Positions 25,983 through 39,055 are shown, counted from the stretch's first letter. The stretch: 64,000 bases of DNA from Tetrahymena elliotti 4EA (GCA_000231825.2 JH720313.1:340823-404822); one strand, 5' to 3'. Made by a program: numbers and translations. The notes: a model not told the origin generated them from the letters alone.

Positions 25983-28397
25983 TCAAATTTAGATTATTTC
26001 ATCAACACTGTTTTTGAATCTTCTGAAAATATTCACACTATTTTCTGGATTGTGAATGATTTGACTTGACTAATAAGACAATACAGAATAATTATCACCT
26101 TATTAATTAAGATTTTGTTGTTATTAAATTATTTAAGCTTTTGCTGAACGATCATAAAATTATGGGTTCATCAAGCTAGAATTAAACCTTTGTGCATTTT
26201 ACTTTTAAAAGTTTGTTCCTGCATTTTCACTGAATTCATTCTTATTGTTTTAAGTAGATGAATTTTAAGTGCCAATATTCATATTATTACTTCTTTGGCT
26301 CATTTAAGATGTCCTAATTCCTAATTATTCACTTAAAGGAGCAATATTATTAGATATTTAGTATTGAGGTAACTAATAAAATGGGTTATTTAGCTACATA
26401 GGAGATAAATTTTAAATTTGTCTCTTTACTGAATTTGGTGATTAATTACTTAATTTATTATCATAAAAACTAAATTAGGAGTTTATAGAGGGCCTTTTTT
26501 CTGGAAACTACTGATTAGCTTGAGAAAAATTTAGTAATTTTGAATTACTCTTACTAGTAGCTGCTGTAATTTATGATTAACTTAAATGTTTCGAATGAGG
26601 GCTCTACTTAGAGAATTTATTGTTGAGTAGAAAACCTTTATCAGGAGAGTAAAAATCAATTTAATTAGGAAGAAATTCTTTTTATAAAAAAAAAATAATT
26701 AAACAAAGAAAGATAAAACTTTTTACTCTTTTATGAAATGCAAAAATAAGAAACAAAATAATTTTATGGAATTAAAAATAGATTTAGAAAACTGAATTAA
26801 GAATTTAATACTGTAAAGATCCGATGCAGGTATTGATTGAGGAGTTGAGATAGAACTAAATTTTTGATGGTGATTTCTTCCACTACTTGCTTAAGAAGAA
26901 GGTAAATTAGTGTTTGATGAGGCCTACGCACTAACTTAGTAGTTGTTAGAGTTTAAAAGACCTACATTTTATATGACCTACTTGAGATTTTGAATTTAGT
27001 TGGGGTTTTCATATGATTTATTTTTTCTGTGATGGTATTTTTAAGAACTATTTTTTTAAAGACTTGTTGAACTCTTAGGTGACATTAATTGGTTAGCTAA
27101 TCTTTTAATAGATGAAACTGAAGATGCAGCTGGATTACTCCTCTTTTCGCTTTCAATTAAATTATCAGATTAGTCTGATTTATTCAAAGTTTATTCTTCT
27201 GGAATCTCAAAGCTGTCTTGATCAACAACCACTACATGTAGTTGTTGTTACTGTTTTTTACTACTTGATTAGTTTAAGTATGAAGAATATGAGTCTCTAA
27301 CTCTCTCTAAATCGCCCTCCATTTATAACATGATTCTTTCATTGTCAAGAATTCTAAGTTTCTATAATTCTATTGTTTTAATCATTCTTGCTTTTTCCCT
27401 TGAAAATTTAGTAATTATTGCATTCATTTCTTCTTTGTGTTAGTTAATAAGTTTTCCTTCTATCTCTTTCCTGACCTCTTCTCTAATTTGTGTGTAACGA
27501 ATCATTGGTCCGTTAACAATATTTTATTGCTTTTATAACCTCTCTCTTTGCATTTCTAATTCTTGTCTCATCAATTCTTTTTCATTTTATACTAACTAGA
27601 ATTTTTGGGATAGCTCTATATTTTTTTCATTAGACTTATTAAGTTAATCCTATAAATATCTTATTTGTTAAATAAGTAATTTATTGACATCATTTTTAGT
27701 CTGGTTTAATTCTTCCTTGCTTACTTTTTCCATTTACTATTACTAAATTAAAAAATTAAATTTAATATTTAATAGAATTGGAAACAAAATTTTTTATTTT
27801 ATTTATTTGCATGTATCTGTTGTAAGTAACATAAAAAATTATTGATATTTTTATCTTATCATTGTCATAAAAGATTAATATCATATTATTTACATGGCTT
27901 TAAATATTCTCATTTGGGTTTGCAGGGCTTTAGAAAATACCTGTGTAGTTATTCTTTTGAATCTAAAGTTCCCTTTAAAGCTATTAGATTTTATTTTGGT
28001 AAGACTAATTTATTGATTATGAAAAGGTAGGAGACATACTTCTTTTAAGATTTTAAATAAAATCGCTTTTGTTGGTGTATGTTGGAGAGCATTATTAATT
28101 ACTAAAAGGTGAAAAGTCTAATTTCTAAAATTCCTCTATAATTGCTTCATCGTTTAGGTAGTAATATTAATTTTTTTGATTGTCAATACTTCTTTGCTGA
28201 ATTTAATTTGTAATTGCATAAATATTGTTAGAGTCCGTAACTTGAAGTTTAGCTGAGGCATCTAAACTTTAATTTTAGGCAAACGAAGAAGCTAATATCT
28301 ACTTAGGTTGCTAAGCTGGAAGAGTAGGACAAGTAGCTTAAGTTGTCCTATTTGTTTAGTTAGTTGATTAAAAAATATCTAAATGACTTTCACTCAT
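25983..28397 (-). CDS. Coiled-coil protein with Ser/Gln/Asn-rich tail
   Basis: Exons (complement): 27894-28397, 26812-27742 and 25983-26677, giving 709 aa with consistent phases (0, then 1). The first 140 residues are low complexity. About 150-320 form strong coiled coils (KIQQLQRELQIQKNNYTG, then VQNEKELMRQELEMQRERLQ, then IRYTQIREEVRKEIEGKL). The rest is Ser/Asn/Gln-rich and probably disordered, with many possible phosphorylation sites. Taking the ATG at 27733 as a separate start is tempting, but exon 27894-28397 is coding in composition and splices in phase to CAACAACAA-like codons just before that ATG. No family is recognised; a cytoskeletal or basal-body role is possible. Confidence 0.82.
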
Positions 28398-30014
28398 TAG
28401 AAAAAGTAGTTGATTATTTTTGAGGAGTAAAAATATTAATTTATTTCTTAGTATTATTATTACTTGAAAGTAAATTGATTGCTTATAAGCTTAATATTTA
28501 TTTGATTTGCCTTATATACAAAAACAAAGCTAGTGTTGCTGATTTTTTATCAATTTGTTTTGATATTAACAAAATAATGTTTACTTATTTTCCTTTCAAG
28601 CAACTTTTATTCATGTAAATCTTTGTCTGTTTGGAAATATTAACAAATCTACCAAAATAATATAACAAAATTCAAGCAAGCAAGCAAAAAAGCAAGCTTG
28701 TTTCTAATTTTTTCTGCACTTATTGTGTCCATCCATCAAAATTAATAAATAAAAAAACCCTCTTTTAATTATTACCTGGGTCAGTAAATTAGATTATTTT
28801 GTTTTGTTTTTTTTTCCAGTCTTAGCATTAATTTTTTAAAAATATTACACTCTTTATCAATTATTTGAGTAAAAGCATATATATTCATGTAATACCAAAT
28901 TTATCTGATATCAATTTTCTGATTTTATAACAACAAATAGTGATAGTAAATCATAATCCTCACTATTTAATTCTAAAATAAATTTTTTTATCAGTTAAAT
29001 TTTATTTACTTACTATTTTTTATTGCAAATATAAAAAATAAACTTTTTAATTTGATTTGATAGTTAATTGGTTTCTTTTATAATTTTACTTTCCATATTT
29101 TCAAAACAATTGTTTCATCAAATATATGTTTAAAAATATAATAACCTATTTTCATCTGATGATTTAAAAATTTAGAAAACTAAATAAAACTAATATATTT
29201 CAATTATTTTGCTAAAAAATGTGTTGGAATTTTTAACTTCTCAGAAACTATTTATTGTAATATTTTTTTTTTTCATTTTTTTGTATTATTTTTGGCCATG
29301 ATTATTTTTAATTTTTCAAACTGAAATTTTAAACAAATAAGTAAGTTGCAGAGAAACCTTTAAAAAGCTGAGCCTATATATTCATTCTAAAATATATTAA
29401 ATTGAAAAAACTATTAAAATATTAATAAATAAAATAAATTTGAAAATATTAAATATTAATTTGATTTTCACTGATATATTACTTAAAACTTTTTAGTTCA
29501 TTAAATAAACCATATTATAATTAAAATAAATAGATATATAAATTGACTAATAATCTATTTAAATTTTTAAGAAAATATGGTTAGTTTATCACTATACAAT
29601 TTCAATTTTGTTATTATTTTTGAGTCTTAAAAACTGGTCAAGTATTTTATCTATACAAGTGCATAATTGAAGAAGTAAATTAGAAAATAAGCAAAGTCTA
29701 CTATTATTTAATATAAAAAATATCTGAAATCAATTATTTATTAACAACATTAATTTAATTAAATGTGTGCACTATCTTAAATATTTAATATTTGAATTTC
29801 TTTAACTTTTTCCAGAAAACTTCTATTTTTTAATAAAAACTAACTAATATATCTTAAAAATAAATTCTTACTATTTTATCTTGAAATTTATAAATTTACT
29901 TTCCAAATGTAAAAAAAGATGATTTTTAAAATACAGTTAAGTTCAATTTTCAATATTAAATTTAATATTTTTAGATTTTTTTCATTTTTATAACAAAAAA
30001 AAACTTAGAAGTAA
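28398..30014. promoter_or_regulatory. Divergent intergenic region
   Basis: 1.6 kb between two divergently transcribed genes. It contains short (caag)n-like repeats near 28672-28692 and otherwise AT-rich spacer. Both promoters should lie here, but no element is recognisable. Confidence 0.45.
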
Positions 30015-30725
30015 ATGAATATTAACAATATCACTTAAGAAGCTTAGCAAACTGAGAAGGACGATATTTTGAAAAACAATTAAGCAAGTGGCTAACTAAA
30101 TTACCCTAATCCTTTATGGATTTTTGGCTATGGAAGTCTTTGCTATAAACCTGGAGATATAAAATATGTAGAAGAAAGAAACGGGTACACAAAAAATCAT
30201 ACTAGAAGGTTTTGGTAAAACTCAACAGATCATAGAGGTACTACAGAAAATCCTGGTTTAGTTTGTACCTTACTTTCTGATGATGAATGGTAGGTATATG
30301 GAGATAACTTTGAAGGAGGAATAGTTTATGGAAAAGTATTTAGAATAGATGATAAAGATAAAGAAGAAGTATTAAATGAGCTAGATATTAGAGAAAAGGA
30401 TGGTTATTCATAAACTGTTCTTGATGTTTATATTTTTAATGAAGATAATGATGAATAATCAGGCTAAGTTGAAAAAGTTCAAGCTCTTCTTTATAAAGCA
30501 ACTATAGATAATCCTAATTTTGTCTAAGATAAAGAAATTAGATAATCCATTTAAAAGCAAGCTGAAATAATTTCAAAAAGTTAAGGAATTTCTGGAAAAA
30601 ATATAGAATATTTAATCAAATACTACTTGTATTTGCAAAAAATAGGTAAAGTTGATAGATACATAAAAGAACTAGTTTAAGAAGTAACTAAATAAAACAA
30701 CATTAACATATAAGATTACTCATGA
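30015..30725 (+). CDS. ChaC-type glutathione-specific gamma-glutamylcyclotransferase
   Basis: Single exon, 236 aa. The ChaC family splits glutathione into 5-oxoproline and Cys-Gly in the cytosol. The substrate-binding signature PLWIFGYGSLCYKPGD sits at residues 33-48, followed by RRFWQNSTDHRGT (about 64-76) and PGLVCTL. The catalytic Glu should be E127 in ELDIREKDGY, a motif shared with CHAC1/CHAC2. The protein is longer than the roughly 180-220 residues of animal homologues because of a 30-residue Gln/Asn-rich N-terminus and a charged C-terminal helix. The start is the first in-frame ATG, in the A-rich context usual here. Confidence 0.93.
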
Positions 30726-31731
30726 AATATAATATTAATCTGATATGTTTATTAACTAATTTTATATTTGTTTCATTTATCAAATAAATGAAAATTCTTA
30801 TTTATCTTTCAATTATTTAAAATTTTTAAAGAAGTTAGCTAAAAATTATGCAAAAAGCAATATAAATAATTAGATTCTATCTCCTTTTAAAACATATTAT
30901 TTTTTGAAGCAAATACTACTTAGTTCAAGTTTATTTAAACATCCAACAAATATAAATGTTTAGGTTTCATTATTTTACTTGAACAGATATTTTAAATTTT
31001 CAAAAGAAAATTTAGAAAAATAAAATTAAAAGGTTTTAATTGTAAATTTAAGTTGATACACTTTTTTATTAAGCATAATTTTTTTATTACAATGATTATA
31101 ATATTTTATATGGCATTAAAATAAAACATAATTTTATTTCTTCAGGAAATCTAAATAGTATTTTATTTTTTGTTTACTTTTTTATGATAAATTTTAAAGT
31201 AAAAATACTAAGTTTTATGTGTAAAAGTGATTTTGACAGAAATTAATATTTATCAAATAGAATAAAAAAATGTTTTTAAACAAAATTAAAATTAAAAAGA
31301 AAAAATTCTGAATTATTTACCAAAAAATACTAATTTACTGTATTTTTAGAATATTGTTTTTGACAGAGATACACTATTCTAATTAAAATATTGAGGTTTT
31401 TAGATAAATTTGAAAACTACTTTGTAAATTATTGATTCAAGAAATAAATATAAATTTTTTTGATACAAATTTTGAAGGATTATTTAAATTTGTTTGTATT
31501 AAAGATGTAAATATTATGTTATTGTTAATTTGAAGGAATGGTTATTAATTTATAATTTATTTGAATAAGAAATTTAATTTTCTATTAATTTTTAAATTAT
31601 TTTATTTTATCACTAGTGGATAAATATAAATTAAGTATTGTATTATTTTATCAGTTTTTTGAGAGAATTTCTATATTTACTATTATGTCAATAAAGGATT
31701 TTTATTAAGATTTGTGCAAATAGATACTATA
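30726..31731. other. Intergenic spacer
   Basis: 1 kb of AT-rich DNA between convergent genes. Nothing is recognised. Confidence 0.5.
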
Positions 31732-33981
31732 TCATTGCTATTTAGCTATGGTTATAGCCTTAAAATGAATATCTTTGTTATGTATAAAAGTGCTTATAGC
31801 AGATTATACATTAACGTGTATATCTGATGTGTTGAAAAAATAAATATTTGGAGATGCCAAGCTGAAATTGGGAACAAAATGAGTTTTTATATCATTATTA
31901 TCTGTTTCAGAAGCTTCTATATGAGTGTGAATTTAAGAAAGGAATCCTTCTTCATATGTATCTTATTAGATAGTCATACAATCAAGCAAATAAACATTCC
32001 AGTAAGTAGTTAGTTCTTAATTTTTATAAATTGTTGGAAGTACTAAAAAATATTTTTTATTACTTTTAACGACATAAGCTTCTTACTATTTGATAATAAT
32101 CGGGGATCTTAAGTTATGAAGTTCTTTATTAGGAAAACCCTTTGTGATATTGTTTCCTGATTTAAAATCATAGCTTAGGATTCTATACATATTAGATTGC
32201 AGATCTTTATAAATGAAATGGTAAGTTTCAGGAAATGTTGCATTCTAAAAGCAGTATTTTATTTATAGACTTTAAAATTGTTAGAAAGTGTAGTAAGAAG
32301 GAAGCATAGGATCAGAGAAATAACTCCAAACTATAAGTTCATCTTAAGTTGGGTCATAAATGATAACTTTATGCCCATTTTAAACACATATAATCTAGAT
32401 AGAGTTGGTCAAGCTAGATGAGACATCTTTTCTAATGATGTATTAAGCAAATTACTGAGTATTTCCAGTTCTATAAACACTCAAAACTAAAAGTAAATAG
32501 AAAGTTTCATCTTTATTTACCATATAGTAGGTATTCTTTACAATTATAATCCCATGATAACCTTATCCAAAAATTTCAGAATAGAATTCTACGCAATTCG
32601 AAAATAACTCTCTTTAATTCCCATCATAAATACAATCTACATTATAACTATCTTCACCAATATATCTATTTACAAACCCTATGCCAGAGTCATTTAAATT
32701 ACTAGCACTTCCAGAAAAGCACTAATTATTACTACTGGCATTCATTTGGTTAACATTATTATTGCCTTAAGAAGAAAAAATGGTTTTAAGATTCCCATTT
32801 TTTTACTTTGAAAAATTATCTCTAATATTGATGTTATTATTGCTAGAACTAGCTTTTTCGACTTCAGTATTATTATATTTATCGCTACTTAACTGAGATG
32901 CATCATAATCTGGAGCATATTTATGTATTTAGTGGTGCTTTATGTTACTGTTAGTTAAAGAGAAATTGTCTCTGATTGAAAGATCATTTTCATCTTTAAT
33001 AGTCTCCAACTAATTTTCATTTTTTATTTATGACTATGGAAGAAATTCTTTGTAATTAAGCATTTCATTTCTATTAAAATTTATATATTCGAAATTGTTG
33101 ATGCAATTAATATCTTCTATAAGGTCATTTATTCCTGACACACCTTAGAAGTCTTATGTGATAAAAGAATTCATAAGCGACATATCTTATTTATTTTCCA
33201 ACTACTAAATAAAGAGAGGTAAATTCTTATCTTCTATTACTGGCAAGGATTATATATTTGATTCATCAAAACTATTTTGCTATAATTATTATTATTATTA
33301 TTATTTATGCTTTGCTTCTAAAAACATCTATAAGTCATTTTGATTGTTTCTTTCTATTTCAATTTACAGCTTTTCATTTAGTTCTACATTTCCGTTCTCA
33401 TCTACATCTAAAATATTGGCATCAAAGTTGCTCTTAACCTAATTTTTAAAGTTAGATTACTTGTTGCAATTGCTATCTGCACCCTTATTCTTAACTTGAG
33501 GATTTAAGGATGCAGCTGTATCTTTTCTGTAGAGGATATCGGATTCAGGATTATCAAGATTTATCTTATAAAGCTAATTATTCTCATCTAATTCATCTAA
33601 CTACTATTCTTCTATCATCATTTAAATTAATTATTAGTTTTTTATCTTTTGGCTTTCAATTTCATCTTTCTTTTTGTCTTAACTTGCAAAAACATCCACT
33701 AAAAACAAACACTATACACCTGTTTCTTAAATAACTCCATAAAATGCAAGCTAATTAGACTCTAAAGTAATGACATTAGAGGATAATTCATAATTATAAA
33801 GATTTATTTTCTTTTCTTCTATAATACGCTCTCCATACATGTCCCATATTTCAAAAAAAATAACATCATCTTCTGCCTAGACTAAACAAAGGTGATTTTT
33901 ATCCTTCATACCTAAGAGCTAATCTATGCGGACTAGACTGCTTTTTTTTAAAAAAATATCCTTCTATTCTATTGAGACCAT
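31732..33981 (-). CDS. Large unrecognised protein, 749 aa
   Basis: Single-exon frame from ATG to TGA. The N-terminal 100 residues (LVRIDQLLGMKDKNHLCLVQ ...) and C-terminal 300 residues (about 450-749) look folded and beta-rich, with repeated hydrophobic strands such as GYHGIIIVKNTYYMV, KVIIYDPTQDELIVWSY and TYWNVYLLDCMTI, reminiscent of beta-propeller blades. The middle (about 110-440) is Asn/Gln/Ser/Asp-rich linker with a short polyQ run encoded by a (TTA)n microsatellite. No catalytic motif or membrane segment is seen. A WD40-like propeller split by a disordered insert is a guess, not a call. Confidence 0.85.
33286..33305. repeat. (TTA)n microsatellite inside a coding exon (polyGln)
   Basis: Six to seven TTA repeats on the plus strand read as TAA = Gln codons of the minus-strand 749-aa gene (HKQQQQQLQQ). 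It is length-variable sequence in a coding region. Confidence 0.85.
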
Positions 33982-34963
33982 AATAATTTATTCTATACTG
34001 GAATAGCTTAAAGTAATATAAATAGATTTCTTACTTGATAAAGTAATTTTTAAAAATATTAATACAAATATTCACAAATAAGTTTTTCAATTTATAGTAA
34101 TTAATTTATATTACTTTTCTGACGAAAAAATAGGTTTAAAAAACCAAGGAACACACTTATACTTTTCTTTGATCAGCAAAATAGAAAAGAATAATTCACA
34201 GGGAATCTCTATATTCATTTAACATGAAACTGCACACAACAATTGTTGTTGTCTATTATCGATCAATACATAAATAAATAAATTAATGGATTTATTTATT
34301 TGAATTTATAAGAGAGAAGAGCTATTTATTTAATGAATTTCTTAGAATAAATAAATAATTTTCAGGTTATTGAGGAAGTATTGGTAAATTAGAACAATTT
34401 ACTTAATTTTTCTAAAAATAGAAAAAAAAGATTGTAAGTATCAAATCAAAAACTAGACTGACCCCTGACATTTTTCTGTTTAATTTTTTGAGGTTACATC
34501 TAAAATTGACAAATTGGATATTAATTAAATTTTTTCTATACTCATTAAAAATACTTCTTTACGTCATTTCAGTTAAATTCTTCAATTAATCAAATTCAGT
34601 ATGATAAAAAATAAATTTTTCCAATCAAATTATCCTGTTAAAATTCTTTTATTCTAAATTAAATTTAAATATTCGCATAGAACTACTCTACTTTTTGAGA
34701 AATTTCCTCACAAATGTTTTGTTTGTTCTAAGAATTTTTTTGATTTGCTAAATTTAATAGCTTAAGTAAGCTTTGATGAATACAAATATAATTACAAATA
34801 AAATATTAAAAATTAAAAATTAGATATTGGGATTTACTTTTATAAGTTTATTTTATTTAAATAAATAATTAAGTAGTTGTTTGTCTTTTTTTAAATATTT
34901 AACCATTTATTTATTCCACAAACACTTAAGCCTCTTTGAAGTAAAATATTTTTTTTTAAAGCC
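33982..34963. other. Intergenic spacer
   Basis: 1 kb between two minus-strand genes, with a short inverted caacaattgttgttg motif near 34238-34252. Otherwise AT-rich, with no gene. Confidence 0.5.
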
Positions 34964-36327
34964 TCAATTTCTAGATGATTTTTTATCTCTATTACTTGAT
35001 TTATTATCATCATTTTATTTACTTTCTTTATATCTATCTCTAGAGCCACTTCTACTTCTTTTTCTACTTCTTTCCTATCTATCATCTCTATTTTTATCAT
35101 TCTTTTCATCTCTATATCTGTCATCTCTTCCTTTATCCTATCTTTCATTTCTGCTTCTATCTTACTTTTCATCTTTATATCTATCATCTCTCTTATCACG
35201 TTTTTCTTCTCTATTTCTGTCATATTTATCTTCTTTGCTTCTTTCATATTTATCATCTCTACTTCTCTCTTATTTATCCTCCTTTTTTCTATCTGTTTCC
35301 TTATCTTTCTTTGATTCTTTTTAGGGTGAATCATCTCTATCTTTTCTCTTATTATCTCTTTCCTAACTTCTATAGACCTTTTATGATCTATCCTTACTCT
35401 TTCTGTTACTATTTGGACTTCTTGATCTTGATCTTGATTCATTTTTTGATGACTTTTTGACTAATTTTTTTAAAAGCCATTTAAAATTTTCAATTGATTT
35501 TGATGTTGTTTTTTTTATACCTTTTTGCTTTTGATCATCATTTAATTTTTCTTTATTTTCTTCTTTATTCCTTTTAGAATCTCCACTTACCTTTTTGCTT
35601 TTAGCTTTCTTATCTTTTTTTTTACTTGATGAGTCTGATGAGTTACCTTCATTATCTAATTTTAAATAAAACATTATTTTTTTATCTATCAATTAAAGGT
35701 GATATTTAATTGTTTTTAAACTTTAAATCTTCTTTTTCTTCATAAATTTCTAACAATTTACCTGAATTTTCAGATGAAGATTATGATGAAGATGAAGAAG
35801 ATCCGCTTTCATTAGAGCTTGAGTTTGATGATCCAGAATTTGAGCTACCTTCATTAGATGAATCTGACGAATCTGATGATGAGGATGAAGAAGATGAAGA
35901 TGTATCAGAGGAAGTAGGTGAAGGAATTTCAATATTTTCTAAATCTAAACTATCCTTTTTCACTCTTCTATACTTATCATAAACTACATCAGGTCCTTTA
36001 GGGGCTGCTTCAGGTTCAAAAGTTTATTTTAACTCTTAATTTCTTTTAAGTTAAGCATAAATAAAATTAATCTCCCTCATTTCAAAGAAAATAAGCAGTT
36101 TGCAATTAGAAAGAATGTAAATTTAAGAAATTTTAAATCACATTTTAAACAATAATTTACTTATATTGCATAGTAGCTGATGGACGATAAACATAAGCAG
36201 CTTAATTTTAACACTCATAAGTAAAATGACCTAGTTTTAAACACTTTTAACATCTATAGTTTTCCTAACTTTTAGTATCTTTTTTGTATCTTTGTAAAAA
36301 TATCTAAGCCTGGCTAGTTTGCTACAT
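34964..36327 (-). CDS. ZCCHC10-like zinc knuckle protein with RS/RD-rich tail
   Basis: Exons (complement): 36161-36327, 35762-36042 and 34964-35655, giving 379 aa. Residues about 30-55 hold the single CCHC knuckle in YRCQKCLKLGHFTYECQN, followed by AYVYRPSATMQYK. This knuckle-plus-HRPSRT-type block is the hallmark of ZCCHC10 proteins. A Ser/Asp/Glu-rich acidic stretch (about 90-145) follows. The last 200 residues are dense in Arg, Ser, Asp and Lys dipeptides (SRSRSRSP, RDDRYKDEK) like splicing-associated RS/RD proteins. The likely role is nuclear RNA or mRNP binding. The acceptor for the last exon could instead be 35686, adding ten residues in frame, and a 60-base in-frame segment (about 35455-35515) could be an extra intron. 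Confidence 0.85.
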
Positions 36328-37021
36328 TTAACTTTACAATTGATTAGTGGATATATTTCTATTTAAATTAATTTTTGTCTAACAATTCTCAAAGTTGCTT
36401 TAATTTTGCAAATTAATTATATATTAGAAAGATTTGATCTAGTTAACCACTAAATTTATTTTTATTTCCAAACCCTCCACATTATTACAATTCGAAGAAC
36501 TCAGAATTTTATGGGCAAGTATCATTTATCAATCAAATAATATTTATCTATTTTATTCAGTTTTTTAATGCTTTAGAAAGTCATTTTATAAGTAGAGTAT
36601 GCATAACAAATTTAATTTGATACCATACAACTTACATACTTACTTATTTATCTTTGATCATAAAAGTAAAAATTGTAAATATTTTATGACAAAAAAATAT
36701 TTGATAATACAGATAATTATTCTTAATTGAAGTTAGGAATAACTTTAAAGCATAAAATTAAATTAATTTCTAAAAAATTTTTATGTTTGTTCAATATATT
36801 TTAATTAGAAATTATTGAAATGAATTTTTTTGAAGGGTTATTTATGTTAATGAAAAGAAGTTTTATATGCTAGATTGTCAAATTTTGTTTACTGAATTTT
36901 ATAAATAATAAACTCATAAGTTAGTAACAAACCTTTGTTTTATATGATAAAGGTTTTCCAAAAATTTATAAAATTATTCTCACAGATAAATTTATTATTA
37001 AGTATTTCCTCAAGAAATGTT
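36328..37021. other. Intergenic spacer
   Basis: 700 bases of AT-rich DNA between two minus-strand genes. Nothing is recognised. Confidence 0.5.
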
Positions 37022-37959
37022 TCAAAAAATGTTGCAAGCAGAGACTCCTTCAGATTATCTAACTAATGTGTTAACATATGCATCATAACTCTATTCTGCT
37101 TGTTAGTTATTATGGTGGAAGAAGTAAATTTCCATATCTTTTAACTAATCCTTTTAGTATCCAGTAAGGTTTGGAATTTGAGCAATTTAAATTTAAGCTT
37201 TTTTTACAAAGAAAAATTATTTTTTTACATATTTTTTTAAAAATTAAGCAATAAAAACAAGAAATTAAACAAGTTTTTAATTGATATTCATAAAAATAAA
37301 ATTACCCTATTCTATACCATCAGAAACTATGTAATTTTAATTTTAGGGAATTTGAGATGCTCTTGGGTTAGCAGATGCTTTTTTAACTCTTTCTTCTTAA
37401 TAATATTCTTCTTAGAATGTTTATTGATTTTACATCTGCAATTGTGCTTATTGATATTGGAGTTACTATTATCTCTGTTGTTGCTACATCAAAGAGTTAT
37501 CTAAGTTAATCTTATAAAATAGAATTAATTGAACATATAAAATGAATAAGATTAAATTTATACATCAACATATTAATTTGACATATTCTATTAATTCTAT
37601 TGCTAGTTCAGAATATTTATATGAGAGCCAGTTCTACTTCTTTCTTAAAGGTTGGGCTTACTTATCTCTTAATTTTGAATTACTTAGAAGTCTTTTTGTT
37701 TCAACATATTATCCCAGTGCTATTTATCTTAGATAACGCTTTTATTAGGTGTATAGCTTTACCTACTATTAGTATTTGTAAAATATTTTAAAGTTTTCTT
37801 TATTTTATCATCTAATTTTAAATTATACTTGTTCATTGAAGAATTTAATTGTTAAGGCTAGTAAGTGCTTCTATAGTTATAATTTTAGAAGATCTTTTAT
37901 CTACCACTACTGTCTAAGTTGTTGTTTTTGTTTATAACAGATTAAGATGGATTTCTCAT
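37022..37959 (-). CDS. Unrecognised Gln-rich protein, 258 aa
   Basis: Exons (complement): 37564-37959, 37306-37510 and 37022-37197, with phases 0 then 1 agreeing and a TGA stop. The N-terminal half is Asn/Ser/Gln-rich. Residues about 135-175 form a Gln-rich helix (QQQQRQQQLQYQQAQLQMQN). The C-terminal 55 residues look folded, starting LTGYQKDQLKDMEIYFFHHN and continuing DAYVNTLVRQSEG. Several other frames in this interval are open on both strands. This one was chosen because composition, splice sites and phases agree across all three exons. No family is recognised. Confidence 0.75.
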
Positions 37960-39055
37960 TTAATCTTTTTAAAAATTTTGAAAATAATAAATAAATATAA
38001 AATGGGTTATTTAAGAAATAAATAATATTTAATTCTTTTTATCAATTAAATCTAAACTCAGCTAATTATATTTATCATTTCCTTCGTTTTTATAAACTTT
38101 AAAAATAGATTGCTTATGCAATTAAGATGCATGCATGCATGTATGTATGTATGCTCATTAATATTTTTTTAAAGAAATAAAAAATATGTTCATCAAATGC
38201 AATAAAAGTAAGTTAAAAGCTAGTTACTGTATTAAAAATTAGGTGGGAGAGTCTATTCCATTCTTTGCTAACTCATTTTTGTATTTGTGTTTTAATCTTT
38301 TGCTCTTTTTAATTCTCAATTAAGTGTTGGTTGTTGCGCAATATAAGGTTATACTTAACAAAACAAGATTGCTATTGTAAATTTTGTATGTAATATAATA
38401 TTTCTAACTTTTAGTTTTTTAATTATTAATATGTGAATTTCTAAATCTGAAGTGAATAACTTTTATAAATTAAACAGATTCTTATATTGATAACACAGTA
38501 TTTATAAAAATGATTTAATTATCAAAATATTTTAAAATCTATCAATTATTGGTATTTCTATTATTGAAATTTAAATACAGGTGATACCCATAAAGAATAT
38601 GAAATTATAATAAATAAAGATTTTGCTCAATAATAAATGGTATAGATTCAAAAGTATTGTATTTAATAGAAAACGTCTGCCAAAACGGATCGTATAAAAA
38701 TTAATTAATTATTTGCTTGCTTGCTTTGGGTAAAAGATTGACTCTAAGCAAATCAATATAAATTTGCTTATAAATTAAAGAAGATAGAATTGACTGACTA
38801 ATTGAATTCAAATACATATATTTATTTTAAGATATTAAGTATAGCAAGAACTCTAATTTATTAATAAACAAAATTATCAAATTTAAGTACTTTACAGTTG
38901 GATTTAAGATATAATTTCTTAAGTTAAAAGAGAATATTTCATTTGCTGAACATATTTCTTGACTTACCAAGCTAGCCTAGAAAGAATTAGAGAATAATTA
39001 CAAATTAATTAAGCTTGATTTTTATAGATCAATTTGTTTATTTGTAATATAAGTA
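37960..39055. promoter_or_regulatory. Divergent intergenic region
   Basis: 1.1 kb between divergent genes. It contains a (ATGC)n/(ATGT)n microsatellite at 38127-38154 and a less AT-rich stretch at about 38240-38350 with no open frame I trust. No promoter motif is recognised. Confidence 0.45.
38127..38154. repeat. (ATGC)n(ATGT)n microsatellite
   Basis: About 28 bases of tetranucleotide repeat: gatgcatgcatgcat followed by gtatgtatgt. It has alternating purine-pyrimidine character in a divergent promoter region. Confidence 0.85.

Noticed and set aside
25983..27733. A separate coiled-coil gene starting at the ATG at 27733
   Set aside because: An exon at 27894-28397 has coding composition and splices in phase 0 to three Gln codons directly before that ATG, so one gene is simpler.
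34881..35324. Plus-strand Leu/Ser-rich open frame
   Set aside because: It is the antisense of the Arg/Asp/Lys-rich tail of the ZCCHC10-like gene. Biased codons on one strand leave the other strand open.
37022..37800. Plus-strand membrane-protein-like frames (for example from 37542 and 37600)
   Set aside because: No phase-consistent set of exons could be built on the plus strand, while the minus strand gives three exons with agreeing phases and ciliate-like composition.
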